Shown here piece by piece: positions 25,017-34,188 of a stretch of DNA of 38,152 nt. The notes below the pieces were generated by a model, which did no database searches, was not told the DNA's origin, and saw nothing but the letters and a program-made list of their open reading frames with translations. Every line of letters begins with the position of its first letter. Positions within the stretch are counted from its first letter, which is position 1. Where the stretch lies: NCBI GenBank assembly GCA_963922595.1, contig CAWUIM010000029.1:1-38152 (forward strand), in the 5' to 3' direction. The DNA is from JAJFFW01 sp963922595 (GTDB taxonomy: Bacteria; Pseudomonadota; Alphaproteobacteria; Caulobacterales; Parvularculaceae). The translations under genes and the position numbers were made by a program.

Positions 25017-26120
25017 CTAGGTCTTTTGGCAGACCAGCAAACCGCTATCAGTGACAGAGCCGGCGATCAAGGCGTCGCCCCATTCGACAGCCACTGTCGC
25101 CGCCGTAAACAGCGCGCCCTTGGGATCATCATAGAGCAGCGTCACGCGGCCATTATCCGTATCGGCCTTAACAATGCGCGACGGCGCGCGGCCAATCCCC
25201 AATTTGCGATGCATCCCCATTTTCGTGAGCGAAGGATGGACCGCTGCAACCACTCCGCCGTCAGACGCGAGCGTAAGATTATCCGGCCCGCCGGGTAACG
25301 CGATGCGCCGGCCTGGCTCCAAGGCCGCCGCATTTTCCTTCATCACAAGGAGCGCCTTTTCCCGCGTCGCCGCCACCACCAATTCACCGCCGAGCGTCCG
25401 CGTCAGGCCATTCGCAAAACGCGCCTTTTCAAAAAGAACGCGATCCCCGCCCGCGACGCCGCTGCGCTTCAGCGCAAATACGTCTTCCAGCCCAGCACGC
25501 CAATTACAGTCGCCATGGTCGAAGCTCGTAAGCGTGCGCCCCGCTACGGACACGATATCGTTGGCCGCGCATGGCGCTTTTTCGCTTCGTCCCATGAAGG
25601 CTTCGCCGTAGGCGCCGATCCGCTCGATGCGCGGTGTCATGCGCCAGCGGTGATTGATGCGTTGATAGCTGCGGTTGATGAAGACCACCTCGCCAGCCGC
25701 TTCGTCGAACGTGAGCCCATGGGGCCGTAAACCGCCGCCGACCTCGCTGTGTTGAACCATGGGACGAATGGACAACGCATTTTCACGGGCGCTCAGAATA
25801 TCGCTGATGGCGACTGCGTAGACGCCGCCTTGCGGGATCGCCGCCGCTTTTTTGCGCGCCGCTTTTTCCGACGCGCGCCTGTCATACGCTGAGATGAATA
25901 AGCGCGCGCCTTTGCGATCGATCGCCATATCTTCCGCGCCGGTGATCAAGGCCCCGTCAACGGCGTTGTAGATCGCGACCCGCCTGCACTGTTCCAGAGA
26001 ATATTGGGCATCTGTCGGCGTCGCAGCGCCGCCGCAGGACGCGAGACCGGCCGCAACAAATGCGACGGCAAGTCCCTTTGACGCCAAATTAAACGCCCGC
26101 CGCCTCAACGCTCGCCGCAT
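25017..26120 (-). CDS. Lipoprotein with SMP-30/paraoxonase-like beta-propeller
   Basis: This is 367 residues from the ATG at 26120. The frame is open to 26234, but the extension would put 38 polar residues before the signal peptide, and GGGGAA precedes 26120. The signal (LASKGLAVAFVAAGLASC) has a clear lipobox, Cys29. The body has repeated propeller strands typical of SMP-30/arylesterase/gluconolactonase-like proteins: GAEDMAIDRKGARLFISAYDRR, GLRPHGLTFDEAAGEVVFINRS, FANGLTRTLGGELVVAAT, GPDNLTLASDGGVVAAVHPS. The Glu/Asn/Asp calcium ligands of paraoxonases appear at EDM, ND and DN. It overlaps the sulfotransferase gene by 32 bases and precedes hpnA by 13. A lactonase or esterase on a lipid head group is possible; the substrate is unknown. 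Confidence 0.82.
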   Translation of the reverse strand: MRRALRRRAFNLASKGLAVAFVAAGLASCGGAATPTDAQYSLEQCRRVAIYNAVDGALITGAEDMAIDRKGARLFISAYDRRASEKAARKKAAAIPQGGVYAVAISDILSARENALSIRPMVQHSEVGGGLRPHGLTFDEAAGEVVFINRSYQRINHRWRMTPRIERIGAYGEAFMGRSEKAPCAANDIVSVAGRTLTSFDHGDCNWRAGLEDVFALKRSGVAGGDRVLFEKARFANGLTRTLGGELVVAATREKALLVMKENAAALEPGRRIALPGGPDNLTLASDGGVVAAVHPSLTKMGMHRKLGIGRAPSRIVKADTDNGRVTLLYDDPKGALFTAATVAVEWGDALIAGSVTDSGLLVCQKT

Positions 26121-27243
26121 TTTTGTTCCCCGCACGATCTGTTCCCGTATCAGACGCCCCATCACCTGGTCGAGTATAACCCCATTTTTCAAGAAAGTAT
26201 CCCAGCCGGTTTTCCACTTTCGCGGCCGCCGCATCGGAATAGGCGAACTTGTTCTTTTTGAAGCTTTTTACAGAGGCGAGGTAAGCTTCAAACTTCGGCT
26301 TCGCCAGCTCAAAGCCCGGGAGATTGAGCCCGCGATAAACCGCCTCGACAGCACCGAGCGCGTCGCCATCGAGGTCTGCGTACCGCAATTCCACATAACG
26401 ATCGGCCGGCGTCTCAGCGGCGTCCTTTTCAAGCGTCCGCATCATACGTTCGTAGACGGACAGAATTGTCTCATCAATATCCACATGGGCGTAGGACTGC
26501 AGCGCAAATTCGGCGAGTAACTTCTTATAGAAATTCCGCATTGAGACAAAAACGTCGTAAGGGTTTCGGTGAATATGGACGAATTTTGCATCCGGGAACA
26601 TTTCGCGCAATAACGCCAACCTGCTCGTGTAGACAGGATTCTTGATAAGCATCGGTTTGTATTCCTGATGCTTCGACAATTTCCGCAGTAGATAGACGAA
26701 GCGCTCTGACCAGTTCTCGATTTCCTGATCGGTGCATCCGTCGAAAAACAATCCGCGAGAGACTAGCCGTCCGAACGCCTGCGGAAAGTAAATCCCGTGA
26801 TAGAATGAGAGGTCCGACATGTTCGCCATCGCGATTTCGTCTTCTTGCGGACTTTCCGGTGTGACCGGAATATTATCGATGTAACGATGCTCCGGCAGCG
26901 CTTTTTCAAGCAGCGGATTGAAGACCTTTGCGATCCCGAACAAATCCCACGGCAGGCCCGTCGCCACCGGCGGCACATATCCCCAGGCCCCGGACTGCGC
27001 CATGATGTTATAAAGATGCGTGGTGCCGGACCGCCAGTGGCCTAGAATAAAGACCGGCGGCTCCATCTCATCGCGCTTGGGTAAGCGATTTTCAATCAGC
27101 AGGCGCTCAAGCGTTGAAAAGGGCCACCGGCCGACAGCGGCCAACCCAATTGCGGCGCCGGCGAGCGGTTTGGACGGGAGGCCCGCCTCACGGGTCACTG
27201 CAGCGAGGGTCCCCAAATTTGCGCCGCTCAGCGGATGGGCCAT
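26089..27243 (-). CDS. PAPS-dependent sulfotransferase
   Basis: This is 384 residues of the sulfotransferase_3 type. The 5'-phosphosulfate loop is GHWRSGTTH (68-76) and the 3'-phosphate site is HIHRNPYDVFVSMRNF, with Arg226 and Ser234. These enzymes transfer sulfate from PAPS to lipid or carbohydrate hydroxyls. The middle (VATGLPWDLFGIAKVFNP, DLSFYHGIYFPQAF) resembles uncharacterised bacterial members. The start has AGGA seven bases upstream. It is the first gene of a unit with a periplasmic lipoprotein, hpnA and a Gfo/Idh oxidoreductase, which suggests a hydroxylated lipid or lipid-linked sugar as acceptor. The C-terminal 25 residues are low-complexity. Confidence 0.9.
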   Translation of the reverse strand: MAHPLSGANLGTLAAVTREAGLPSKPLAGAAIGLAAVGRWPFSTLERLLIENRLPKRDEMEPPVFILGHWRSGTTHLYNIMAQSGAWGYVPPVATGLPWDLFGIAKVFNPLLEKALPEHRYIDNIPVTPESPQEDEIAMANMSDLSFYHGIYFPQAFGRLVSRGLFFDGCTDQEIENWSERFVYLLRKLSKHQEYKPMLIKNPVYTSRLALLREMFPDAKFVHIHRNPYDVFVSMRNFYKKLLAEFALQSYAHVDIDETILSVYERMMRTLEKDAAETPADRYVELRYADLDGDALGAVEAVYRGLNLPGFELAKPKFEAYLASVKSFKKNKFAYSDAAAAKVENRLGYFLEKWGYTRPGDGASDTGTDRAGNKNAASVEAAGV

Positions 27244-27476
27244 AAGAAATCCTGTGAATAAGCCGTTTTTCCAAGTTGCGGGATGTAGCCGAAAGCCGGC
27301 TCTTTTTCTACCGCCTGCGCCAGTGAGATCGCCTTTAAATTGGGCCGAAGCGCCTTATTTTTGATGAGATTTTGCGGCTCAATCGCCGATGCGAAGCCGG
27401 CGATTAACAAAGGGGCGCCATGATAGCTCCGGCGCGCATCGCCAGCGGATCAAAACAAGGGTTTGGTTAGAGTTCC

Positions 27477-29225
27477 ATGACAGGCGTCTGCAAAAATGCT
27501 CTTGGCGGCGCCGTCGCCATGATTGTCTGCGCCGCCCCCTCCCACGCCGCCGAAAATTACGCCGTGCGCTTCCAGGGAGCGCCCGAGGGCATGACCGAAA
27601 AGCTGGAGCTTGTCTCCGTGCTCGCCCGCGGCGAGCGTGACTTGCCCACGCGCGCCGCCGTCAGACGCGTCGCCGCCAAGGATCTGGACCTGATCAAAAA
27701 CGCCCTGAAGGCTGCGGGCTATTACGGCGCGCGCGTCGATTATTCGATTGAAGGCGAAAACGCCTCAAGAACGAACGTCCTTTTCTCGATCATGTCGGGC
27801 CCCGCCTTCTCGGTCACGGACTATGTCATTGCGTATAATGACGAAGGCGAAGACCGGCCGATATCGCTCGCCGCCCTTAATATCGAGGCTGACGGAGATC
27901 CATCGGGCGCTGCGCTTCAAAAAGTCCAACAGGCTTTTCTGTCGGCGCTTTGGAACGCCGGATATCCCTCGGCGTCGATGGTCTCGCGTTACGCTGAGGC
28001 CGATCTCGCCACCTATACTGCGAAGGCGGTTTTCACCTTCGAGAGCGGCCCTAAGGCGCGTTTCGGCGATATTAAGCTTGTCGGCGATCTGCGTACTGAA
28101 CCTGCATATTTAACGAAGCTACGCACGTGGGAGCATGGCGACGCCTTTGACCGATCAAAACTAATCACCTACCGCGACCGGCTCGCGGCGACAGGCATGT
28201 TCGGGGCCATCGACGTCGCCCCCGGCGCGCCCGACGAGAATGGCGTCGCGCCGGTGATTGTCACACTTCAGGAACGCAAGAGGCGGACAATCGGTGCAGG
28301 CGTCTCCTTTTCCACCGATGAAGGTCCGGGCGGGCGGCTATTTTTTGAATACCGCAATATTTTCGGCGCGGGCGAAAGCGCCCGCGTTGAACTGGAAGGC
28401 AATGAGCTTTCGCAGGCGATCCAGTTTCGGGTGGAAAAACCGATGCCGGGATTTCCTGGCGAAATTTTCGGACAGTTTGGTTTCACCAATGAGACGACAG
28501 ATGCGTTCAACGCTCGCACGATCAATATCGGGGTCGGCGTCGCCAAGCGCTGGCTGAACGACCGGTTAACCACACGCGGCGGCGTCGCGTTCGAGACATC
28601 CAAGATTACCGAAGACGCGATCGAAGAACGAACCTATTTTTTCTCTGTGCCTCTTTCCGCAGTTTGGGACACGGAGACCGACCCGCTGGCGCTCGATGAC
28701 GGCCTTCGCGCGGCGCTCGTTCTGACGCCTTACACAGGTTCGGATACGTTCACGTCCGCGGAATTTTCTACACGCAGCCGTATCAGCTTTGGGGAAGAAA
28801 AGCGTTTCACGCTCGCCGGACGCGCGCGCCTTGGCGCCACTTTTGGATCGACCCTCAGCGACCTTCCCCTGAACAAGCGCTTTTATGCAGGCGGCGGATC
28901 ATCCGTGCGCGGTTTCGCCTTTCAGGAAGCCGGGCCCCTTGACGTTGACGGCGATCCGACCGGCGGCCGGTCCGTGATCGACGGCGCTATCGAAGCGCGG
29001 TTCAAGGTCACAAAATCGATACAGCTTGCGGGCTTCGCCGACGCCGGGAATGTGAGCGCCGACACGACGCCTGACTTCGGCGGCGACTATTTTGTCGGTG
29101 TCGGCGGCGGCGTGCGCTACTTCACACCCATTGGCCCGATCCGCGCCGATTTCGCTATTCCGCTCGACCGGCGCGAAACCGACGCCGCGTTCCAGCTTTA
29201 TATTTCATTGGGGCAACCGTTCTGA
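27477..29225 (+). CDS. tamA: Outer-membrane translocation and assembly protein TamA (BamA/Omp85 family)
   Basis: This is a 582-residue Omp85 protein. A Sec signal (about 1-24, ending PSHA) is followed by three POTRA domains (about 25-260; LPTRAAVRRVAAKDLDLIKNALKAAGYY, GPKARFGDIKLVGDLRTEPAYL, FDRSKLITYRDRLAATGMFG). Then comes a 16-strand barrel with the lid-locking VRGF motif (477-480, GGGSSVRGFAFQEA) and a terminal phenylalanine (YISLGQPF). With TamB it forms the inner-to-outer membrane TAM complex for autotransporter/OMP insertion and lipid transfer. Its stop overlaps the tamB start (TGATG). Upstream is a 233-base gap, divergent from the sulfotransferase, with no strong promoter seen. Confidence 0.93.
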   Translation: MTGVCKNALGGAVAMIVCAAPSHAAENYAVRFQGAPEGMTEKLELVSVLARGERDLPTRAAVRRVAAKDLDLIKNALKAAGYYGARVDYSIEGENASRTNVLFSIMSGPAFSVTDYVIAYNDEGEDRPISLAALNIEADGDPSGAALQKVQQAFLSALWNAGYPSASMVSRYAEADLATYTAKAVFTFESGPKARFGDIKLVGDLRTEPAYLTKLRTWEHGDAFDRSKLITYRDRLAATGMFGAIDVAPGAPDENGVAPVIVTLQERKRRTIGAGVSFSTDEGPGGRLFFEYRNIFGAGESARVELEGNELSQAIQFRVEKPMPGFPGEIFGQFGFTNETTDAFNARTINIGVGVAKRWLNDRLTTRGGVAFETSKITEDAIEERTYFFSVPLSAVWDTETDPLALDDGLRAALVLTPYTGSDTFTSAEFSTRSRISFGEEKRFTLAGRARLGATFGSTLSDLPLNKRFYAGGGSSVRGFAFQEAGPLDVDGDPTGGRSVIDGAIEARFKVTKSIQLAGFADAGNVSADTTPDFGGDYFVGVGGGVRYFTPIGPIRADFAIPLDRRETDAAFQLYISLGQPF

Positions 29226-32200
29226 TGCAGCGCGTTTTAATCACCATCGCAGCGTTGGCTTTTGTTTTCATCGCGATCATCGCCATTAGCGCCGGTGTTG
29301 TCTTCAACACTGACGGCGGACGGCGGTTTCTCGCTGGACAAGCCGAAAAACGCATTGGCGACGCCCTTTCGGGACAAGCGACCATCGGCGTCCTGGAAGG
29401 CGACCTGCCCGGAGAGGTGATTGTTCGCAACGTCACGCTTAAAGACGAGGACGGCGTTTGGCTCATGATCGACAGAGCCGAAATGACATGGTCGCCCCTC
29501 GCCTTGCTCCGCCGGTCGGCGGAGATTGAGCGTATCACTGTCGATGGCCTCACATTCTTGCGTCCACCGAAATCGTCCGGTCCCAACGATGCGCCGGAGG
29601 CGCCGGAGGGTTTTGAATTTCCCGAAAGGCTACCAAAGATCAGTGTAGACGCCTTTTCGCTTACGAATGCGAACATTCGAAATCCTGATACGGGCGAATT
29701 GATCTCCCTCAATAGCGACGGCGCCTTGGCAATTGGCGGGAAGAAAGTCGATGCGCAGCTTACCGCCGCCAGTGGAGACGGCGCGGACCGTCTTACGGCG
29801 GCAATCAATTTCGACCCGGCCGAGACGAACGCCGCCGTCGATATTTCGCTTACTTCTGCAGCGGACGGATTGCTCGCAACCATGGCGGCGCTCGACGGCC
29901 CTTTGTCGATCTCGGCCACCGGAAACGCGCCGCCGGAAGACTTCACATTGACCTTAAACGGCGTGCTCGGCGCTTATGGCGAGGTCGCCTCAGCATTGGA
30001 ATTCGACATGGATGACCAGCGCTCCGTGACGATCACGGGAGGCGCCCGCTTTGGGGAGCGGCTCGACGAATTGCGAACCGCTGTCGGCCCCGAGATTGCC
30101 TTTGAAACGTCGCTGAGGGAATCGGACGCTGGCGCTCAAGTCACCATCCGGAAACTTGCAACAGAGGCGATCAACGTTTCTGGCGACGCTGTCTGGCGCA
30201 ATCGCCGCGGTAGGCTTCTGTCACTCGACGCGACCCTCAGAGCGGCGATCGCCCCGCCTTACTTTGGCGCCGTTCGCGAACAATTCGGCCCCGACTTCGC
30301 CGCGGAAATCGAGATCGAACGTCGCGGCGAGGCTTATCGTGCGGAAGCCGGCCTCAGCGCGGATCACGCACAGGCAGCGATCAAAGATGCGACGACCGAC
30401 CTTGCGACCTTTCTGAACGGCGACGTGTCCGTTGTTCTCGCCGAAACAATGAAAGCGCTGTCGCCCCTTTCCGGCCCCCTTTCGCTGACGACGGCGGCGG
30501 CCATAAATCAGGACGCCGGGGTTCAGCTCTCGAATCTGAGCGTGGATGCGGATGGAGAGCGCATTCTTGTGGGTTCGTCCGACTACGCATTCCAGAGCGA
30601 GACCCTGAAAGCTGACGTCAGTTTGACGCTACCACCAACACTCGCCGCAGCAGTTACGCCGCAATTCACCTTCACCGACCCGGTTGAGGCGGACCTGACC
30701 GTCGCCGGCGCTATCGACAATTTCGCCGCATCTCTCACCGCGGACATACCGGCGATGGCGATTAACGGCAGCAATCTAACCGCAAGCCGCCTCGTCGCCA
30801 ATTTGTCCGGCCTGCCCCGACGCCCCAACGGCGATATCAAAGCCGATACGATAGACGGGATCGGCGCGACAAGGCTTACCCTTCGCTCATCTGCTGAAGG
30901 AGACATCCGTCTACAGAACATTGAACATCGCGGAGAAGGCTTTGCGTTGATTGGCGACGCTCAAATTAACCCCCAGCAACAAAATGCGACCCTTGATCTG
31001 ACCTATAAAGGAAACGCTGGCGCGGCGCCGTTCCCAGGCGTCAAAGCCGAAGGCGATATTCGAGCCATTGGAATGCTGGGCGCAAAGGACACGGCGAGCG
31101 ACATGCAGATTATCGCTGAACGCTTCTCGACCGATGCGGTCACAATGACCAACTTGAAGGCCGCGGCCAAAGGCCCGCCCGAGGCTATCGCTGTGACAGC
31201 GGACATTGGTCAACTTGACCTTGCCGGTTCAGCGCCAATTTCTACGCTGTCCGCCCAAGCAACCGTTCAATTAGCAGGAACGCCATTTGCCGCGATCACC
31301 GGACTGTCTTTCGACTATGACGATATTCCCGTTCGCTTAACGCAAACAGCGACCGTTCAGTTGGGTGAGGCGATTGAGGTGAAAACACTACGCGCTACGA
31401 TTGGCGCAACGGGCGCGCTTTCCCTCGACGGCGCTTACGGCGCAGACAAGATAACTGGGCGAATTGATGCGACGCGATTGCCTCTGCCCGCCGCGGCGGC
31501 GTTTGTTGATTTCAACGCCGCCATCGACACAGACGCAGCACTGCGGGCGGAAGGCGGATTGGCGATCCAGTCTGATATTGCGCAGGCCGACATAGGATCG
31601 ATCAAAACCGCCTTTCAGTGGCGCGACGATCGCCTCTACATCACAGACACCGGTCAGGACGGCCCACTTTCAATCGATATCTCTGCGCCCCTTAAACTGA
31701 TCCGCACACCATCGCTTGAATTCGATGCTACTGGAGAAATCGAAGGAGCGATCGCCTATGACGGGCCCGCACAAACGCTTGCAGTATTTTTGCCGCCGAC
31801 GCTGCAATCGCTCGAAGGCGCGCTGAAGACCGATATCAAACTCGGGGGCGATGTCGAAAGTCCTCAAATCGACGGCGTCCTCTCGCTGGCGGACGGCGCC
31901 TATACGGAGCTTTCATCCGGACTAAGCCTCGTCAATATCTCATTTGGCGCACAATCCGTCGCCGACCGCACAGGCGCCAACATCACATTTTCCGGCGGCG
32001 CCGCAGGACCCGGCCAACAAGCACAATCGATTACGGTGGAGGGCGCCATGGCGCTCGGTGAAACGAACAATGTGGACGCACGGCTGTCGATGCGGGAGGC
32101 GCAATTTTCCGCCGCCCCTGTCAATAGTATTGTCGCGAGCGGCGATGTCACTGTTTCGGGCTCAATTGACAATCTTAAGAGTGCCGGTGACATCGCCATC

Positions 32201-33043
32201 GAAGAATTAAACGCGGAAATCATCACGCCGAAAAGCACAGGCCTCGTCGATATTGAGGTCGTTGCAATCGACGGTAACGGCGAGCGCGCAACTGCTGTCG
32301 ATACAACTGAGACAAATGCAAGCCTTACAGCCGATATCGCGGTCAAAGCCGATGACCGCATTTTTATCCGTGGCAGGGGCCTTGAGAGCGAATGGTCCGC
32401 TGACGTCACAGCGCAAACCGGCGCAAGCGGCGCGCTCATATTAGGCCGCGTCGATCTGCGGCGCGGATGGCTTGATTTCTCCGGGCGCCGCTTCAACCTG
32501 ACGAAAGGCGAAATCAGATTTAACCGTCTGTCGCCGAACAATCCATTTCTGAATATGCGGGCGGAGTACGAAACCGGCGACGGCGTCGTTGCTGCGATTG
32601 TCGTCAAAGGGCGCGCGCAGTCGCCTTCGATTGAGCTGGAGTCAACGCCTTCCCTACCCCGCGAAGACATTATGGCGCTCGTTCTTTTCGGCAAACCTGC
32701 AAGCGAGTTATCAGCGACGGAGTCGCTTCAGATGGCGCAAGCGCTCGCGCAATTAGGCGGCATTGGTCCATTTGGCGGCAGCGGCGGATTGACCGGCTCG
32801 GCGCGCCAAGCGCTCGGCCTCGATCTGTTGAACATTGACCTCGATCCTGAGAATGGCGGTAGCGCGCTAACAGTTGGGAAGTATGTGGCGGACGGTTTAT
32901 TCGTATCCGCCACCCAGGACGTGCGCGGTGAAAACGGTTCCGTTCGCGTGGAGTATGAAATCACCAACAACATTACGGTTGAGACGGAGCTTCAACAAAA
33001 CGGCGATCAAACCGTCTCCGCCAACTGGAAACGCGACTTCTAG
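29225..33043 (+). CDS. tamB: Translocation and assembly module protein TamB
   Basis: This is a 1272-residue AsmA-like protein. One N-terminal transmembrane helix (VLITIAALAFVFIAIIAISAGVVF) anchors it in the inner membrane. The long middle consists of beta-taco repeats (alternating hydrophobic strands with little sequence signature) spanning the periplasm. The C-terminal TamB/DUF490 domain (about 930-1272) shows LDFSGRRFNLTKGEIRFNR, PREDIMALVLFGKPASELS and DPENGGSALTVGKYVADGLF. It forms a lipid-conducting groove working with TamA. It is translationally coupled to tamA. Its stop is one base from the stop of the convergent YeiH gene, with no terminator between. Confidence 0.93.
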   Translation: MQRVLITIAALAFVFIAIIAISAGVVFNTDGGRRFLAGQAEKRIGDALSGQATIGVLEGDLPGEVIVRNVTLKDEDGVWLMIDRAEMTWSPLALLRRSAEIERITVDGLTFLRPPKSSGPNDAPEAPEGFEFPERLPKISVDAFSLTNANIRNPDTGELISLNSDGALAIGGKKVDAQLTAASGDGADRLTAAINFDPAETNAAVDISLTSAADGLLATMAALDGPLSISATGNAPPEDFTLTLNGVLGAYGEVASALEFDMDDQRSVTITGGARFGERLDELRTAVGPEIAFETSLRESDAGAQVTIRKLATEAINVSGDAVWRNRRGRLLSLDATLRAAIAPPYFGAVREQFGPDFAAEIEIERRGEAYRAEAGLSADHAQAAIKDATTDLATFLNGDVSVVLAETMKALSPLSGPLSLTTAAAINQDAGVQLSNLSVDADGERILVGSSDYAFQSETLKADVSLTLPPTLAAAVTPQFTFTDPVEADLTVAGAIDNFAASLTADIPAMAINGSNLTASRLVANLSGLPRRPNGDIKADTIDGIGATRLTLRSSAEGDIRLQNIEHRGEGFALIGDAQINPQQQNATLDLTYKGNAGAAPFPGVKAEGDIRAIGMLGAKDTASDMQIIAERFSTDAVTMTNLKAAAKGPPEAIAVTADIGQLDLAGSAPISTLSAQATVQLAGTPFAAITGLSFDYDDIPVRLTQTATVQLGEAIEVKTLRATIGATGALSLDGAYGADKITGRIDATRLPLPAAAAFVDFNAAIDTDAALRAEGGLAIQSDIAQADIGSIKTAFQWRDDRLYITDTGQDGPLSIDISAPLKLIRTPSLEFDATGEIEGAIAYDGPAQTLAVFLPPTLQSLEGALKTDIKLGGDVESPQIDGVLSLADGAYTELSSGLSLVNISFGAQSVADRTGANITFSGGAAGPGQQAQSITVEGAMALGETNNVDARLSMREAQFSAAPVNSIVASGDVTVSGSIDNLKSAGDIAIEELNAEIITPKSTGLVDIEVVAIDGNGERATAVDTTETNASLTADIAVKADDRIFIRGRGLESEWSADVTAQTGASGALILGRVDLRRGWLDFSGRRFNLTKGEIRFNRLSPNNPFLNMRAEYETGDGVVAAIVVKGRAQSPSIELESTPSLPREDIMALVLFGKPASELSATESLQMAQALAQLGGIGPFGGSGGLTGSARQALGLDLLNIDLDPENGGSALTVGKYVADGLFVSATQDVRGENGSVRVEYEITNNITVETELQQNGDQTVSANWKRDF

Positions 33044-33044
33044 G

Positions 33045-34043
33045 CTAAAGGAATTTTACGACGAGGACCGCTGCAACGGCGAGGAATACCGTTTCCGCAA
33101 CAACGACGCTCACATGCAATGCGCCGAGATCAGCCATCGCCTTGAGCGAGGTTTTCATGCCGAGCGCCGCGATCGCGGCGATCAATAACCATTGCGACGT
33201 TATGACCATCGCATCGCGCGCGAGCGACGGCACTAATCCGAAACTATTCGCCGCGAGGATCACGCCAAACCAGACCGCGAACCAGGGAAACGGGGCTTTA
33301 GTCGCATCGCCGCCCTGGCCTCGCATACCGGCGGCGAGCAGCAAAATCACAATCGGCAAACATGAAACGCGCAGCAATTTTACATAAGTCGCCACATCCC
33401 CCGTCTCCTCCGACACCATGTAGCCAGCGCCGACCACTTGCGCCACGTCGTGGATGGTCGCGCCTAACAAAACGCCAATCTGCACGTCGGAGAAACCAAG
33501 CATGCTGAAAATGCGGGGGTAAAAAATCATCGCAATTGTCGACAGCGTCGTCACGGCGATGACCGTGAAAAGCGTGTCGCGGCGCATCGCTTCCGTCTTT
33601 GGCAGAACCGACGAAAGAGCGAGAGCCGCTGAAGCGCCGCAAATAGCGACGGCGCCGCCGGTCAAGAGTCCAAAATGTCGGGACTTTGAGAAGAAACTGG
33701 ACAATACAAGCCCGGCCATCATTGTCAGCATGATGAGCACCGGCGCCATGAGAATTGGCTTCGCGCCTAAACTTGCGATTTGTTCAAATGTTACGCGAGC
33801 GCCAAGAAGCGCAATGCCGATTTTTAATAACCGTTTTGACGTAAATTCGACGCCAGCGGCGCATTTTCCCTCTACTGAAAGAAAGTGAAACGCCATGCCA
33901 ATGAGCAAAGCAAGGAGCATCGACGGCGCGCCATAGTGCTCTGATATAAAGCGTGCGGCGGCGGCGATGGTGAAAGCGATCAGAACGCCTGGCGCAAGTA
34001 CGCTGGTGACGTCACGTTGAGCGGGTACGGCTACGGCGACCAT
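33045..34043 (-). CDS. YeiH/UPF0324-family integral membrane protein (putative anion exporter)
   Basis: This is 332 residues with about ten transmembrane helices. Family marks are LLALLIGMAFHF, FTSKRLLKIGIALLGARVTFEQI, LTGGAVAICGASAALALSSVLP and VGVLLGATIHDVAQVVGAGY-like sequence (HDVAQVVGAGYMVSEETGDVAT). The family is annotated as a putative sulfate or sulfonate exporter, on limited evidence. The ATG is preceded by AAGGAG. The LysR regulator that often sits beside yeiH is not present. A palindromic element lies upstream. A link to the nearby sulfotransferase via sulfur metabolism is possible but speculative. Confidence 0.88.
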   Translation of the reverse strand: MVAVAVPAQRDVTSVLAPGVLIAFTIAAAARFISEHYGAPSMLLALLIGMAFHFLSVEGKCAAGVEFTSKRLLKIGIALLGARVTFEQIASLGAKPILMAPVLIMLTMMAGLVLSSFFSKSRHFGLLTGGAVAICGASAALALSSVLPKTEAMRRDTLFTVIAVTTLSTIAMIFYPRIFSMLGFSDVQIGVLLGATIHDVAQVVGAGYMVSEETGDVATYVKLLRVSCLPIVILLLAAGMRGQGGDATKAPFPWFAVWFGVILAANSFGLVPSLARDAMVITSQWLLIAAIAALGMKTSLKAMADLGALHVSVVVAETVFLAVAAVLVVKFL

Positions 34044-34134
34044 CGCAATTCTCCTTCGACACCCTCGCCTTTAGCGTTGGAAGGAGACAAAGACAATCTG
34101 CGCGCGGCCTGTTTCGCGCAACAGTGATTACGTT

Positions 34135-34168
34135 CACAAATTCGCAAGCTGATCGTTACAAATTTGTG
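34135..34168. promoter_or_regulatory. Possible operator upstream of the YeiH-family gene
   Basis: The palindrome ACAAATTTGT (34158-34167) lies near a second half-site, giving an 8-bp inverted repeat CACAAATT/AATTTGTG (34135-34142 and 34161-34168). It is 90-125 bases before the YeiH start. It could bind a regulator; no regulator gene is nearby. Confidence 0.3.
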
Positions 34169-34188
34169 CGGATCGATCTCGTCAATCC

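Noticed and set aside
27228..27410. 60-codon minus-strand ORF before the sulfotransferase
   Set aside because: It needs a TTG start without a ribosome site and overlaps the sulfotransferase start in another frame; no recognisable features.
29155..29946. Long minus-strand ORF (263 codons) opposite tamA/tamB
   Set aside because: It is a shadow of GC-rich coding DNA: the plus-strand frame is continuous and clearly tamA/tamB, and the translation is low-complexity Ser/Pro/Arg.
31900..32694. Minus-strand ORF (264 codons) opposite the tamB 3' half
   Set aside because: Shadow of the DUF490 coding frame; no ribosome site or domain.
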